From Candidatus Persebacteraceae bacterium Df01 (GTDB lineage Bacteria > Pseudomonadota > Gammaproteobacteria > Tethybacterales > Persebacteraceae), in contig JANQAO010000003.1 of the NCBI GenBank assembly GCA_030386295.1, forward strand, positions 112,114-176,113: a DNA stretch of 64,000 bases, read 5' to 3'. Numbering within the stretch: position 1 is the stretch's first letter; every line of letters starts with the position of its first letter. The position numbers were made by a program, and so were the translations under genes. The notes below the pieces were generated by a model. That model was not told where the DNA came from and made no database searches. It saw only the letters and a list, made by a program, of their open reading frames with translations. Of the stretch, positions 54,533 through 63,232 are shown piece after piece.

Positions 54533-56821
54533 TTACTTTTCTGTGGCCGGCGGAGGCGCCTCAGTTTGTTGCCGCAATACGTGCTCACGCCGTGGCGTAC
54601 GCATTTTACGCAACGCTTTAGCTTCTATTTGGCGAATTCGCTCGCGAGTTACCTCAAACTGCCGTCCCACTTCTTCTAGTGTGTAATCGTTGTTGACGCC
54701 AATGCCGAAACGCATGCGTAATACTTTTGCTTCGCGTGGCGCTAGTTCTCTATCAAAGAAATTTTTCATAAATCTCTTTGTGTCTTTGTGCATGATGTTG
54801 TCTAACGGGTCTAACGCATCCGGATCGTGGATGAAATCCATTAATGTGGAATCATCATCACCCACTGGAGATTCCATAGAAATTGGTTCCTTAGCAATTT
54901 TGAGAATACGCCGTACCTTGTCCACAGTCATTTCCATTTCCACAGCAATTTGCTCTGGCGTCGGCTCGCTTCCATTTTTTTGAACTAATTGGCGAGAAAC
55001 ACGACTTAGTTTGTTGATGGTTTCAATCATGTGTACCGGAATTCGAATAGTGCGCCCTTGATCGGCGATGGCGCGAGTAATGGCTTGTCGTATCCACCAT
55101 GTGGCATAAGTAGAAAATTTAAAACCGCGACGGTATTGAAATTTGTCTACCGCTTTCATCAATCCGATATTGCCTTCTTGAATCAAATCTAAGAAATGTA
55201 ATCCGCGATTAGTATATTTTTTGGCGATAGAAATAACTAAACGTAAGTTGGAACTCACCATCTCGGCTTTGGCTTTTTTGACAATTTCTTCCTTTTCGCG
55301 CAACTCGCGATCCAATTCAATCATCGCCGTGGGCGTTTTAAGCCCAGATTTTTTTACAATTTCAGCGTATTGCTGTTGTAAATCAATTACTTCAGGAATA
55401 TAGCTGTCGGTATGTTTACGGAACAAGTTGGAATTAACCGTTTCTATCCACCGCGGATTAATTTCGTTACCCGGGAACAACTCCAAAAAATCCCGCCGCT
55501 TCATTCCCATTTTACGGGTACAACAATCTCGAATTTTGCTTTCAATGTTCATCACATGCACGCTTTCTTCGCGAGCAATAGCGATTAATTGCTTAATATA
55601 TTTTTCGGCAAAACAAAAGCGTGTCATCAATTCAGAAATATTCTTTTGCGGTCGTTTGCGATCGCGCTGGCGTTTTTTTTGTGCCATTTCTTTATGAATA
55701 TTATCCAGTTCGTCCAGAACTTCCCAACATTGTGCTGCCAATTTTTTGCTAACTTCCTCGGGCGAGTCGCTTACTTCATCAGCACTGTCGTTTTTATTGC
55801 CGCTATCCGGTTCGTGTAAAAAAGCGCTTTTAGCGGATTTTGCGCCACTGTTTTGCTCGTCAATATTGAGACCAAAAACGCCATTAACAATATCTTCAAT
55901 ATTACCGCCCTCTTCCCGTATTTTTTTGAGATTATCGAGCACTAACTCGGCAATATTAGGACAATATGAGAGCACTTCTACAATACGGCGTTGACCATTT
56001 TCTACACGACGTGAAATTTCAATTTCTTCCTGATGGGTAAGCAATGTAGAAGAGCTCATTTCACGCATATACATACGTACCGGATCGGTAGTGCGGCTGA
56101 TGCCGACAAAAGAGGAAATAGCCGCTTCTGCCTGGTCTTCAATGTCATTCTCATAACGCACTTGCCCATCTTCGTTGATAAGTAGTTCGTCTTGGTCGGG
56201 GGTGCTTTCAAAAACAGGGATACCCCATTCACGTAGAAGGTTAATTACGATCTGTGATGCTTCTTCAATTTCCTCCAACTCATCGGGCAAATGGTCGTTG
56301 ATGATAGCGTGAGTTACATAGCCTTTTTCGGAAGCATAAGTAAAAAGATCACGAAGCTTGTTCCAGTTAATGTCCTCTGAGTCGTCTTTGCGAGTCGCGC
56401 TTTTTCGACGTGCCTTGCCAAGTTTTTTGTTGAGTTCACGTTCCATGCGCTGCATGGCGTTTTGGCCTTCCATTTTTTTCATCGCGGCCTTGCCTGATTT
56501 AATGGACTGCTCAGCAGCTTTCTTTATAGAATCTATGTTATCCGTCTTGGGCGCCGCTTTTATCTTGGCCGGCGTGCTTTTTTTGTTTGCTACCGGTGCT
56601 TTAGTAGCGGCCTTCTTTTTGATGCTGGATGAGGCCACTTTACTTGGAGATTTTGCCTCTTTGGTTACTTTGATCGGTTTGCTTTTTTTGTTTGCTACCG
56701 ATGCTTTAGTAGCGACCTTCTTTTTAATGCTAGATGAGGCCACTTTACTTGGAGATTTTGTTTTTTTAGCGATAGAGGAAACTTTTTTTGAGGCGGGTTG
56801 AGTCCTGGATTTTTCCGACAT
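54533..56821 (-). CDS. rpoD: RNA polymerase sigma factor RpoD (sigma 70)
   Basis: 762 residues, longer than E. coli RpoD because of a lysine/alanine/serine-rich N-terminal extension of about 110 residues. Then region 1.1 ([20 protein letters not shown]), the acidic non-conserved region, 2.3-2.4 ([20 protein letters not shown]), region 3, and 4.2 with the -35-binding helix ([20 protein letters not shown]). It is the housekeeping sigma factor. The extension resembles histone-like tails and may bind DNA nonspecifically; that is inference. Followed by the tRNA, preceded by dnaG (54-base gap). Confidence 0.97.
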   Translation of the reverse strand: MSEKSRTQPASKKVSSIAKKTKSPSKVASSSIKKKVATKASVANKKSKPIKVTKEAKSPSKVASSSIKKKAATKAPVANKKSTPAKIKAAPKTDNIDSIKKAAEQSIKSGKAAMKKMEGQNAMQRMERELNKKLGKARRKSATRKDDSEDINWNKLRDLFTYASEKGYVTHAIINDHLPDELEEIEEASQIVINLLREWGIPVFESTPDQDELLINEDGQVRYENDIEDQAEAAISSFVGISRTTDPVRMYMREMSSSTLLTHQEEIEISRRVENGQRRIVEVLSYCPNIAELVLDNLKKIREEGGNIEDIVNGVFGLNIDEQNSGAKSAKSAFLHEPDSGNKNDSADEVSDSPEEVSKKLAAQCWEVLDELDNIHKEMAQKKRQRDRKRPQKNISELMTRFCFAEKYIKQLIAIAREESVHVMNIESKIRDCCTRKMGMKRRDFLELFPGNEINPRWIETVNSNLFRKHTDSYIPEVIDLQQQYAEIVKKSGLKTPTAMIELDRELREKEEIVKKAKAEMVSSNLRLVISIAKKYTNRGLHFLDLIQEGNIGLMKAVDKFQYRRGFKFSTYATWWIRQAITRAIADQGRTIRIPVHMIETINKLSRVSRQLVQKNGSEPTPEQIAVEMEMTVDKVRRILKIAKEPISMESPVGDDDSTLMDFIHDPDALDPLDNIMHKDTKRFMKNFFDRELAPREAKVLRMRFGIGVNNDYTLEEVGRQFEVTRERIRQIEAKALRKMRTPRREHVLRQQTEAPPPATEK
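56576..56758 (-). repeat. tandem 105-bp duplication inside rpoD
   Basis: Codons 22-47 and 57-82 are nearly identical (both begin [14 protein letters not shown] and end NKKS), at 56681-56758 and 56576-56653, a period of 35 codons. DNA identity is high, so the duplication is recent. It lies in the lysine-rich tail, outside known sigma functions. Confidence 0.9.
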
Positions 56822-56874
56822 ATTGACGTTCCTTTGAGATATTCTTAAAACTTTTTATTATATAACACAAATAC

Positions 56875-58557
56875 CTAATCATTGATATGTTTACGTATGT
56901 CAGCCAACCACTGACGCTTACCAGCACCAGTGCGGCGGTGATGTTCTTTTGCCAACCGCTCTAGTAGTGCCGAAAGTTCTTTTTCTACATCCAAACTTTG
57001 CAATTTGGCATAAATCCGCCCTGTTTCCTGTACTTGCCGTGATAGCATAAGGTAGCCTTCACTTTCTAGATAAGCAGGAAGATCGCTTTCCTCATTTTCT
57101 GGGTGCCAACGCAGGTGATGCAAGACGGCGGCAATAACTTCTACTTCTGCAGCTTCGCCGGGTAATGGTGGATGTTTCGTGAGCATTTCAATTAATGCCG
57201 GATTAACAGCTAAACAACATAATAATTTATATAACGGTTGTTCGCGACGCATTTTAAAACGCGCGCGTTCTGTCGGGCGCTTTGTTTCGCGTTGAGTAGC
57301 CTGATGTACGGCAGCAACTGACAATTTCGCTCGTGCAGCCAACCGTTCTTGTAGTAACTCCCGCAAAAAAGGAGCCCGTTGCGCTCCGACCAGCCCCAAA
57401 AGCCGTCTTCCTTCTTGTAAAGCAGCACTGGAACGACCTTCTTCGCTAGTGGCATTGCTGTTTTCCCATAGTTGCCGCACAATATAATCTGCTAGCGATT
57501 CTGCTCCAGATAATTGTTTTTCAAATGCAGCGGCACCGTGCGCACGAACAAAACTATCGGGATCCTCTCCCTGAGGCAAAAACAAAAAAAACACACTCGC
57601 CCCATCACGCAGTACTGGTAACGTATTTTCCATACCGCGCCATGCTGCCCGCCGCCCAGCATCATCACCATCAAAAGCAAAAATGACATTATCAGCGGAA
57701 CGAATGATTTTTTCCATCTGCCGCGCTGTAACAGCCGTGCCCATGGTTGCAACCGATTCGGAAAAACCTGCCTGCGACAACATTACAGTATCCATATAAC
57801 CTTCGGTGATGATAATACGTTTTTTCTCCCGCACGTGTTGGCGAGCTTGTGGCAGACCAAAAACGGTTTGTCCTTTGGAAAACACCGGCGAGTCCGGTGA
57901 ATTTAAATATTTTGGAGTATCATCTCCCAGCGCCCTTCCACCAAAACCGCTAACACGCCCGTTATTTTCCATAATCGGAAACATAATACGATTGCGAAAA
58001 TAATCGTACGTGCCGCCGCTCTCTTTTTTTCGCAGCAAGCCGACGGTGACAAGCGTTTTTTTGTCATGTTTGCTTAATGCGAGTTCTAATCCGTTCCAAG
58101 CGTCAGCGGCGTAACCAATGTTAAAGCGCGCTAGCGTTTCTGCTTCTAAGCCGCGTTGGGTGAGATATTCGCGCGCAATAGAGCTTTTTTTTAACTGTGC
58201 TTGCCAGTGTGCACATGCTTCCCGCAAAATATCATCAGAAAAACCGCTAGATTTGTCGTTGTCACCTCGGGGAATGGGCATTCCCAGCCGTGATGCTAGA
58301 ATTTCTACACCGGCCACAAAGTCACCACCATGTTGCTCCACAATAAATCGCAAAGCATCGCCGTTGGCACCACAGCCAAAACAATAATAAAATCCTTTTT
58401 CTGTGTTAACCGAAAACGATGGCGTTTTTTCGGCATGAAATGGACACAACCCCACTAGGTTTTTGCCTTGTTTTTTTAGCTTGACAGTCTCACCAATAAC
58501 TTGTTCCAAGTCGGCGGCAGCAATAAGTCGCTGAATAAATTCTCGTGAAATAGCCAT
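56875..58557 (-). CDS. dnaG: DNA primase
   Basis: About 560 residues. Zinc-binding domain GLCPFHAEKTPSF and YYCFGCGANGD; catalytic RNAP core with YLNSPDSPVFSKG and Toprim segment IIITEGYMDTVML plus FAFDGDDAGRRA; C-terminal DnaB-interacting helices. The ATG at 58557 (MAISREFIQRL) is chosen because primases start about here; the frame extends 31 codons further up to 58650 without homology. Linked to rpoD as in the classic macromolecular synthesis operon, but without rpsU. Confidence 0.95.
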   Translation of the reverse strand: MAISREFIQRLIAAADLEQVIGETVKLKKQGKNLVGLCPFHAEKTPSFSVNTEKGFYYCFGCGANGDALRFIVEQHGGDFVAGVEILASRLGMPIPRGDNDKSSGFSDDILREACAHWQAQLKKSSIAREYLTQRGLEAETLARFNIGYAADAWNGLELALSKHDKKTLVTVGLLRKKESGGTYDYFRNRIMFPIMENNGRVSGFGGRALGDDTPKYLNSPDSPVFSKGQTVFGLPQARQHVREKKRIIITEGYMDTVMLSQAGFSESVATMGTAVTARQMEKIIRSADNVIFAFDGDDAGRRAAWRGMENTLPVLRDGASVFFLFLPQGEDPDSFVRAHGAAAFEKQLSGAESLADYIVRQLWENSNATSEEGRSSAALQEGRRLLGLVGAQRAPFLRELLQERLAARAKLSVAAVHQATQRETKRPTERARFKMRREQPLYKLLCCLAVNPALIEMLTKHPPLPGEAAEVEVIAAVLHHLRWHPENEESDLPAYLESEGYLMLSRQVQETGRIYAKLQSLDVEKELSALLERLAKEHHRRTGAGKRQWLADIRKHIND

Positions 58558-58646
58558 GCGTACATTAAACCACTTGGCACGACTGATGGAGAACGGAGCA
58601 ATCGGAATCAAAAATGGCTGTGGATAACCTGCACTTAACAAGGCAT

Positions 58647-59720
58647 TCAACTGCTAGGAGGCAAAAATAGATTCATAAAACGTTTATCCAACCACTTTTT
58701 CCAGTGCCACAGCCAAGTACCGTCAGCGTACCAACTCCCCCAACCTGCAATCGCGCGTCCATCAGCAGTGTTAAGAATGTACAACTGCCGTTGTTGAAAG
58801 TGCCACGAAGAAAGCGGCATACCATTGATAGCTGCCAAGATGTTATCGCTCAACGTCGGTGACTGTCGGATTGCTGTTACGCCAGATTTTGGCGCGCTGA
58901 TAGCGGCACAATCACCCGCAGCAAATACCTGTGGGTGAGAAATACTTTGCAGACAAGCATTCACTTGTACAAAGCCGTTGTCATTCAACGCCAAGTCACT
59001 GTTTGCCAGCCATGCAAGAGCTCTAACCGGTGTGGCATAAACAAGATATTGCGCAGTTGTCTGCCGACCATCTGCCAATATAATGGATTCGTCTTTGTAG
59101 CTAATCGCTGTCGATTCAAACAGTGTAATACCGCGCACCTGCAACACTTTCCGTACTTTATGCCTAACGCCGTTGTTTGCTGAAGGCAAAAGGGAATTAC
59201 CGATTAATGCAATGTTATTACTGTTTCCAAAGTAAGAATTTAATGCTAGCGCCAATTCCACGCCGCCAGCACCAGCACCAATAATGGCAATCGTTTGCGG
59301 TTTGTTTGCCGTCAATCTGTTTAGCCAATGCAAAAAATCTTGCGCAGGCTTAACTGTTGTCGCTGCCGGAGTGTTGAATGTTTGCCTTGGCACACCGCCG
59401 ACATTGATAGAAAGCAAATCAAAACGGATTTCATCGCCACCTGCGAGTAATAATTGCCCTTGTTCAGCACTGATGCTAACTGCTGCGGCTTCTACCCAGC
59501 GCACACCAGTGTTAGCGCAGAGAGTAGGCAAATCAATAAAACATTCTTCCCGCCGGAACTGCCCGGAAATATAACCAGGCAACATACCCGAATAGGCTAC
59601 CTTTGAGCTGTCCGAAACCAATGTTACTGTTGTGCCGATTGGCCAGCGATTCGCTAACCGAAGTAATGATAATACATGCGTATGACCACCACCAACGAAA
59701 ACAATTTCAGTTTTTTTCAT
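58647..59720 (-). CDS. FAD-dependent oxidoreductase of the SelD-associated family
   Basis: About 357 residues. Two dinucleotide folds: VFVGGGHTHVLSLLRLA at the start and IAIIGAGAGGVELALAL near residue 150; AYSGMLPGYISGQF and VFAAGDCAAI complete the pattern. These features are those of the pyridine-nucleotide-disulfide-type family that is fused to or sits beside selenide-water dikinase (SelD) in many bacteria. No selD or selenium genes are in the window, so its role is open; it may be a general NADH dehydrogenase-like enzyme. Start at 59720 overlaps the upstream gene by fourteen bases. Confidence 0.8.
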   Translation of the reverse strand: MKKTEIVFVGGGHTHVLSLLRLANRWPIGTTVTLVSDSSKVAYSGMLPGYISGQFRREECFIDLPTLCANTGVRWVEAAAVSISAEQGQLLLAGGDEIRFDLLSINVGGVPRQTFNTPAATTVKPAQDFLHWLNRLTANKPQTIAIIGAGAGGVELALALNSYFGNSNNIALIGNSLLPSANNGVRHKVRKVLQVRGITLFESTAISYKDESIILADGRQTTAQYLVYATPVRALAWLANSDLALNDNGFVQVNACLQSISHPQVFAAGDCAAISAPKSGVTAIRQSPTLSDNILAAINGMPLSSWHFQQRQLYILNTADGRAIAGWGSWYADGTWLWHWKKWLDKRFMNLFLPPSS

Positions 59721-60657
59721 TTTTGATGCCAGTAGGGACGTGCCCTGCTTCCAATATTCCTTCCACATTCCGAACTTGATCGTCAAAGAAAAAATCAGGA
59801 TTGAAGGCGCGTAAAAACTCTTTTTTATTTTTACCGGAAAGAAACATTGCCTCGTCCACTTCCAGCCCCCACTCCATCAGAGTGCGAATCGGGCGCTCGT
59901 GTGCCGGTGCTCCGCGCGCAGTTACCAGTGCCGTTCGAATGGAATTTGAAGAGGCTTGTCGCAGCTTTTTCAATTTCTCTAAAAATGGCTTAAATGGCCC
60001 AGGTTGCAGCGGTGCTGCAACCATTTCTTTTTCCTGCTGCTGAAAAGCATCCAGTCCTTGTTCTTGATATACACGTTCTGATTCATCACCAAATAGCACT
60101 GCGTCACCGTCAAAAGCAATGCGCAATTCTTTTGATTCGTCAATCGTTTCGGTAATGGAGGTCTTTTTTTTAGCAATGGGGGTTGTAAGTGGTGTCGCAA
60201 TATTCACCAATTCTTCCGCACGCAGGCTATCACCACCTTTAACGTGAGCGGCAGGAATGCCGTTTTCCAGTGCGGCACGGACATCATCAGCAAAAGCGGA
60301 TAGAAATAAATTAGCTCCGCATGCCGGCAGATAACGGAATGGTGAGCGTCCGCGCACAAAACAACCGCATTGGATATTCAATCCGTTTTCGGCGATAGCT
60401 CGAAACACGCGCAATCCGGTGACAGGGTCATTACGCGACAACACAATAATTTCCACCCGTTTTTCCCCGTGGTTATTCATTGCCAGTAGTTTTTTTGCTA
60501 GCAGAAAAGCCACGCCTGGCTTGGCTACGCGCTCTAATCGATCCAGTTGTGTTTGAACATAGGCTTCTTCGCCGTGCAATTTGAAAATTTCATTTTCCTC
60601 TTCAAAATCAAACAAGGCGCGTGATGATACGGCAACGGTTAACAGTGGCATTGTCAT
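59707..60657 (-). CDS. cytosolic 5'-nucleotidase (NT5C1-like)
   Basis: 316 residues. VAVSSRALFDFEEE at the start, IIVLSRNDPVTGLRVF, FLSAFADDVRAAL, LRIAFDGDAVLFGDESERV near residue 180 and ALVTARGAPAHERPIRTL near 245 match the PF06189-type 5'-nucleotidases that dephosphorylate AMP/IMP. DFDGD-like segment supplies the haloacid-dehalogenase-type nucleophile. It leads the transcript into the FAD oxidoreductase and possibly dnaG-rpoD. Confidence 0.85.
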   Translation of the reverse strand: MTMPLLTVAVSSRALFDFEEENEIFKLHGEEAYVQTQLDRLERVAKPGVAFLLAKKLLAMNNHGEKRVEIIVLSRNDPVTGLRVFRAIAENGLNIQCGCFVRGRSPFRYLPACGANLFLSAFADDVRAALENGIPAAHVKGGDSLRAEELVNIATPLTTPIAKKKTSITETIDESKELRIAFDGDAVLFGDESERVYQEQGLDAFQQQEKEMVAAPLQPGPFKPFLEKLKKLRQASSNSIRTALVTARGAPAHERPIRTLMEWGLEVDEAMFLSGKNKKEFLRAFNPDFFFDDQVRNVEGILEAGHVPTGIKNEKN

Positions 60658-60732
60658 GTACGCATTATAAATGCCAGCTCCGCTTCACTTTTTAGGCGAT
60701 CTTTGTGACCGAATTTATAAGTGCTTTTATAC

Positions 60733-61095
60733 TTATAATGCCTTACTCTTCTTATTTGCCAATTGTCTTAGCAGTTCAAAAGTCCACGCGGCGCCAAAGC
60801 CTGTTTCTGGTCCCGGTGCTGCTCCCAAGCCTCCTTTGCAGGAAGATGTCGACAAATCTAAATGCAGCCACGGAGGTGTCCCTTCTATAAATTCACGCAA
60901 AAACAACGCCGCTAATATGTGATCGGCATCGCCCTCTTCAGCGCATTGTTTAATATCGGCAATATTGCTTTTGAGTTTGTCTTTGTAATCTGTTGGTAGC
61001 GGGAATACGCATAGCCGCTCGCCACTTGCCGTTGCTGCTTCTACAGCGCGCTGTCGCCAGCCATCATTGTTAACCACCAGAATTAATGAGAATAG
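60733..61095 (-). pseudogene. 5'-truncated M17 leucyl aminopeptidase
   Basis: The last 115-120 residues of an M17 aminopeptidase: ASGERLCVFPLPTDY, SNIADIKQ, DADHILAALFLREFIEGTPP, WLHLDLS and ETGFGAAWTFELL. The metal-binding catalytic core (NTDAEGR region) that should precede it is missing, replaced beyond 61095 by AT-rich sequence leading into the prophage. The remaining frame has only GTG starts and no ribosome-binding site, so it is dead. Confidence 0.8.
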
Positions 61096-61329
61096 GGATT
61101 AATTGAGAAGCCTAAGGATGGTGCGGTTTCTAACGCTTTTTAATGATGAATATTTATTAAATACCAACTACCGTATTAACAATGATTTACGTGTCTTGCA
61201 ATTACCTTGCACTGTCGTTATAAGGCGAAAAAAACGCATTTTTTAAATTGGTGTTTTTAACTTTTTTGACCTTTGTGGTAGGCGGTAGCGGTTTTTGATT
61301 CGTTATGCGCGCAAGAGCTTCACGCATAA

Positions 61330-61605
61330 TTAAAATGCAGTGTGAGTACGGCGGCAACGCTCAAGTGCTACTCTCTCGGCGTTCTTTCCCTCGTTGGGTG
61401 GTTGGGTCAGTTTAGGCCAAGAACCAATGTCTTTAAAATACTCAACCCCGCGATCATAACAATCATCAATCTTATATTGTCTTTCTTTTTCGACCTTGCG
61501 AAAATAATCGCTAATAGACACAAGTATATAGAAAAAGCCAATAACTAGGCCACCCAGAATAATCGAGTCCAAAAATACCATAATCGGGTCTTCCTTCTTC
61601 TGCAT
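61330..61605 (-). CDS. small phage-region membrane protein
   Basis: About 83-91 residues: one membrane helix (ILGGLVIGFFYILVSI) then a charged cytoplasmic tail (DYFRKVEKERQYKIDDCYDR). Not recognised. The ATG at 61581, eight codons in, has better-spaced AAGGAAG than the first ATG. It lies 31 bases downstream of the repressor on the same strand, the usual place for lysogenic-conversion or exclusion genes; function unknown. The gap 61096-61329 holds no gene. Confidence 0.55.
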   Translation of the reverse strand: MQKKEDPIMVFLDSIILGGLVIGFFYILVSISDYFRKVEKERQYKIDDCYDRGVEYFKDIGSWPKLTQPPNEGKNAERVALERCRRTHTAF

Positions 61606-61636
61606 GCCTCCATATTAAAACGTTATTACATATACA

Positions 61637-62302
61637 TCAGTTAATTAAGGTGGAATACCATACGACCCTTCCAATGACAGAAAAATGGTCATATTCATCC
61701 GTTGATATCTGTACTGGTGGATATGATGAATTAGCGCCGGACATGATGATATGAGTATGGGTTTTCCTTAAGTACTTAATATAGAGGTCGTCATATAGGC
61801 GCACGCCATAAATAGAACCAACGAGGATGTCTTGCTGGGAGAGGTCAAACATAACAGAAGAAGCTGAAGGTATGGTTGGTGCCATACTATCGCCACGGAC
61901 ACGAGCCATGACAAGATCATCTGGATTTAAACGGGCGTAACCTAAAAAATCACGCCTAAAATCACGGTCAGACGGCAGTGTTTCGGCTGATGTGATACCG
62001 CGCCCCGCGGAAAATTCAGTGTCATATTCGGGGATACGGACAATTTCTTCCACCGGGCTGTATTGGTCATGAGATAACCCCAACAACCAATTAAGTGACA
62101 CTCCCGCCCGTAAAGCTAATTCAGCCGCCTTATCTAATGCTGGCATAGTTCCCTTAGCCCAAGATCTAAGGCTATCTGGCGGCACCCCCCATGCGATAGA
62201 ACACTTATTAATTGACCGACCAGCAATAACTTTTTTAAGATTTTCCTTAAAAGACTGCTTAAAATTGTAATTTGCGTGAGATTTCCCTGTATAATTATCC
62301 AT
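61637..62302 (-). CDS. prophage repressor, CI/LexA-like (HTH + S24 peptidase)
   Basis: 221 residues. N-terminal helix-turn-helix (NKCSIAWGVPPDSLRSWAKG) and C-terminal S24 domain with catalytic Ser in RVRGDSMAPTIP near residue 140 and Lys in DLYIKYLR near 185; the cleavage-site Ala-Gly lies in FSAGRGI. This predicts RecA-stimulated self-cleavage and SOS induction. Divergent from the small ORF at 62338 with a 35-base gap that must hold both promoters and operators. Confidence 0.9.
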   Translation of the reverse strand: MDNYTGKSHANYNFKQSFKENLKKVIAGRSINKCSIAWGVPPDSLRSWAKGTMPALDKAAELALRAGVSLNWLLGLSHDQYSPVEEIVRIPEYDTEFSAGRGITSAETLPSDRDFRRDFLGYARLNPDDLVMARVRGDSMAPTIPSASSVMFDLSQQDILVGSIYGVRLYDDLYIKYLRKTHTHIIMSGANSSYPPVQISTDEYDHFSVIGRVVWYSTLIN

Positions 62303-62337
62303 AACTACTCATAACATAGAACAACAAAAAATCATAA
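62303..62337. promoter_or_regulatory. repressor/early-gene operator interval
   Basis: Only 35 bases separate the two divergent starts. CATAAC occurs twice ten bases apart (ATAAC-TACTC-ATAAC), one helical turn, a candidate operator. No clear -35/-10 pair can be assigned. Confidence 0.35.
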
Positions 62338-62658
62338 ATGACGCAACAACGCCTAACAGACAAAATAACAGAAACTAACAATATACTACAACTGCATATT
62401 ATAGCGCATATTAAGATAATGGCAGAAGCTGCTGGCATATGCTGGGCAGATTGGGCAAGAACGAGAAAATTATCACCGGCGACGGTAAGGCAAGTGTTGA
62501 CTGGAAGATCTAGCGGACGACGTGGTCATGCGCGCGAAGTAGTAGGAGAATTAAAGAATTTATCTCGGGAATTACGGCTGGATAGCGGCGCGATTACCAG
62601 AGAATCACAGCTTGCTGCACACCGCCGCGCGGCAATGGCTCGGAGAGGGTCAGTTTGA
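62338..62658 (+). CDS. Cro-position small DNA-binding protein
   Basis: 106 residues, basic. An HTH-like segment (CWADWARTRKLSPATVRQVL) lies near residues 35-55, followed by an Arg-rich tail. Position opposite the repressor suggests a Cro or early regulator; sequence is not one I recognise. Its TGA overlaps the next start. Confidence 0.6.
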   Translation: MTQQRLTDKITETNNILQLHIIAHIKIMAEAAGICWADWARTRKLSPATVRQVLTGRSSGRRGHAREVVGELKNLSRELRLDSGAITRESQLAAHRRAAMARRGSV

Positions 62659-62879
62659 TGGTTGATTACCGGTTGCCAGTGGGAGAATCCTACTCTCTCA
62701 CTCCCACTGGCCGCGCGGCTATTTCGTATGGAGATAATCGCGCGTTATTATCAATGAATGCCCACAGCAGTGGTCCCTTTTTTGCTGCTGCTGGCCGCGC
62801 GCTTGCTCCTAGCGGTGTCAGGCGCGCACTATTATCTCCTTGGATGCCGGTGGGGAAGCTCACCGGCACGTTGATGTAA
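62655..62879 (+). CDS. small phage protein with internal repeat, over inverted-repeat DNA
   Basis: 74 codons, overlapping the previous gene by four bases and the next by one (TAATG). The product repeats a motif: TGRAAISYGDNRALLS and AGRALAPSGVRRALLS, 28 residues apart. The DNA is dense in inverted repeats, so this may be a coding-compatible structural or origin region rather than an important protein. Unknown function. Confidence 0.4.
   Translation: MMVDYRLPVGESYSLTPTGRAAISYGDNRALLSMNAHSSGPFFAAAGRALAPSGVRRALLSPWMPVGKLTGTLM
62676..62710. repeat. 10-bp perfect inverted repeat
   Basis: CCAGTGGGAG (62676-62685) and CTCCCACTGG (62701-62710), 15-base loop. Part of an inverted-repeat cluster with 62730-62744/62823-62839 and 62845-62852/62861-62868. 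Confidence 0.85.
62845..62868. repeat. 8-bp perfect inverted repeat before the third early gene
   Basis: TGCCGGTG and CACCGGCA with an eight-base loop, ending ten bases before the ATG at 62879. Could be a replication-protein site or modulate translation of the next gene. Confidence 0.7.
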
Positions 62880-63232
62880 TGGTTTTTATACGGATTAAAA
62901 AAGGTGACCGATTAGCTACGCCGCAGAGCGTAGAAATATGGGAAGAGACGCGGCAAAAAATGATAAAAAAACACGAAAGCGTGAAGGCCGTCGCTGAGCG
63001 AATGGGAGTGGATATTAAATATCTACAGGCATTGGTAGCTAAGGCGCCAGCTCGCGTACAGAGAGGCACAATACGAGCCCAAATAGTAGAGCGCTTAGGT
63101 GCCAATATCGCGATAGTTGACACGATTGGCGGCCGCTATAAAAGCTATAGAAGCAAAAGTGACGACCCATTCTGGGATTTTGCTGCAAATCCCTTTATTA
63201 AGTTGATTCGGGATAGACAGGGCAGAACATGA
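62879..63232 (+). CDS. unknown phage early protein
   Basis: 117 residues from ATG 62879 (TAATG coupling to the previous ORF); the frame is open further upstream. Basic, with KKHESVKAVAERMGVDIKYL as a possible helix-turn-helix near residue 45 and an aromatic C-terminus (DPFWDFAANPF). It overlaps the dnaB-like gene by four bases, so it may be a helicase loader or origin-binding protein by position. Not recognised by sequence. Confidence 0.6.
   Translation: MVFIRIKKGDRLATPQSVEIWEETRQKMIKKHESVKAVAERMGVDIKYLQALVAKAPARVQRGTIRAQIVERLGANIAIVDTIGGRYKSYRSKSDDPFWDFAANPFIKLIRDRQGRT

Noticed and set aside
62655-62879. Inverted-repeat cluster as a CRISPR array
   Set aside because: Repeats are inverted, few and unequal, with no regular repeat-spacer periodicity; no cas genes in the window.
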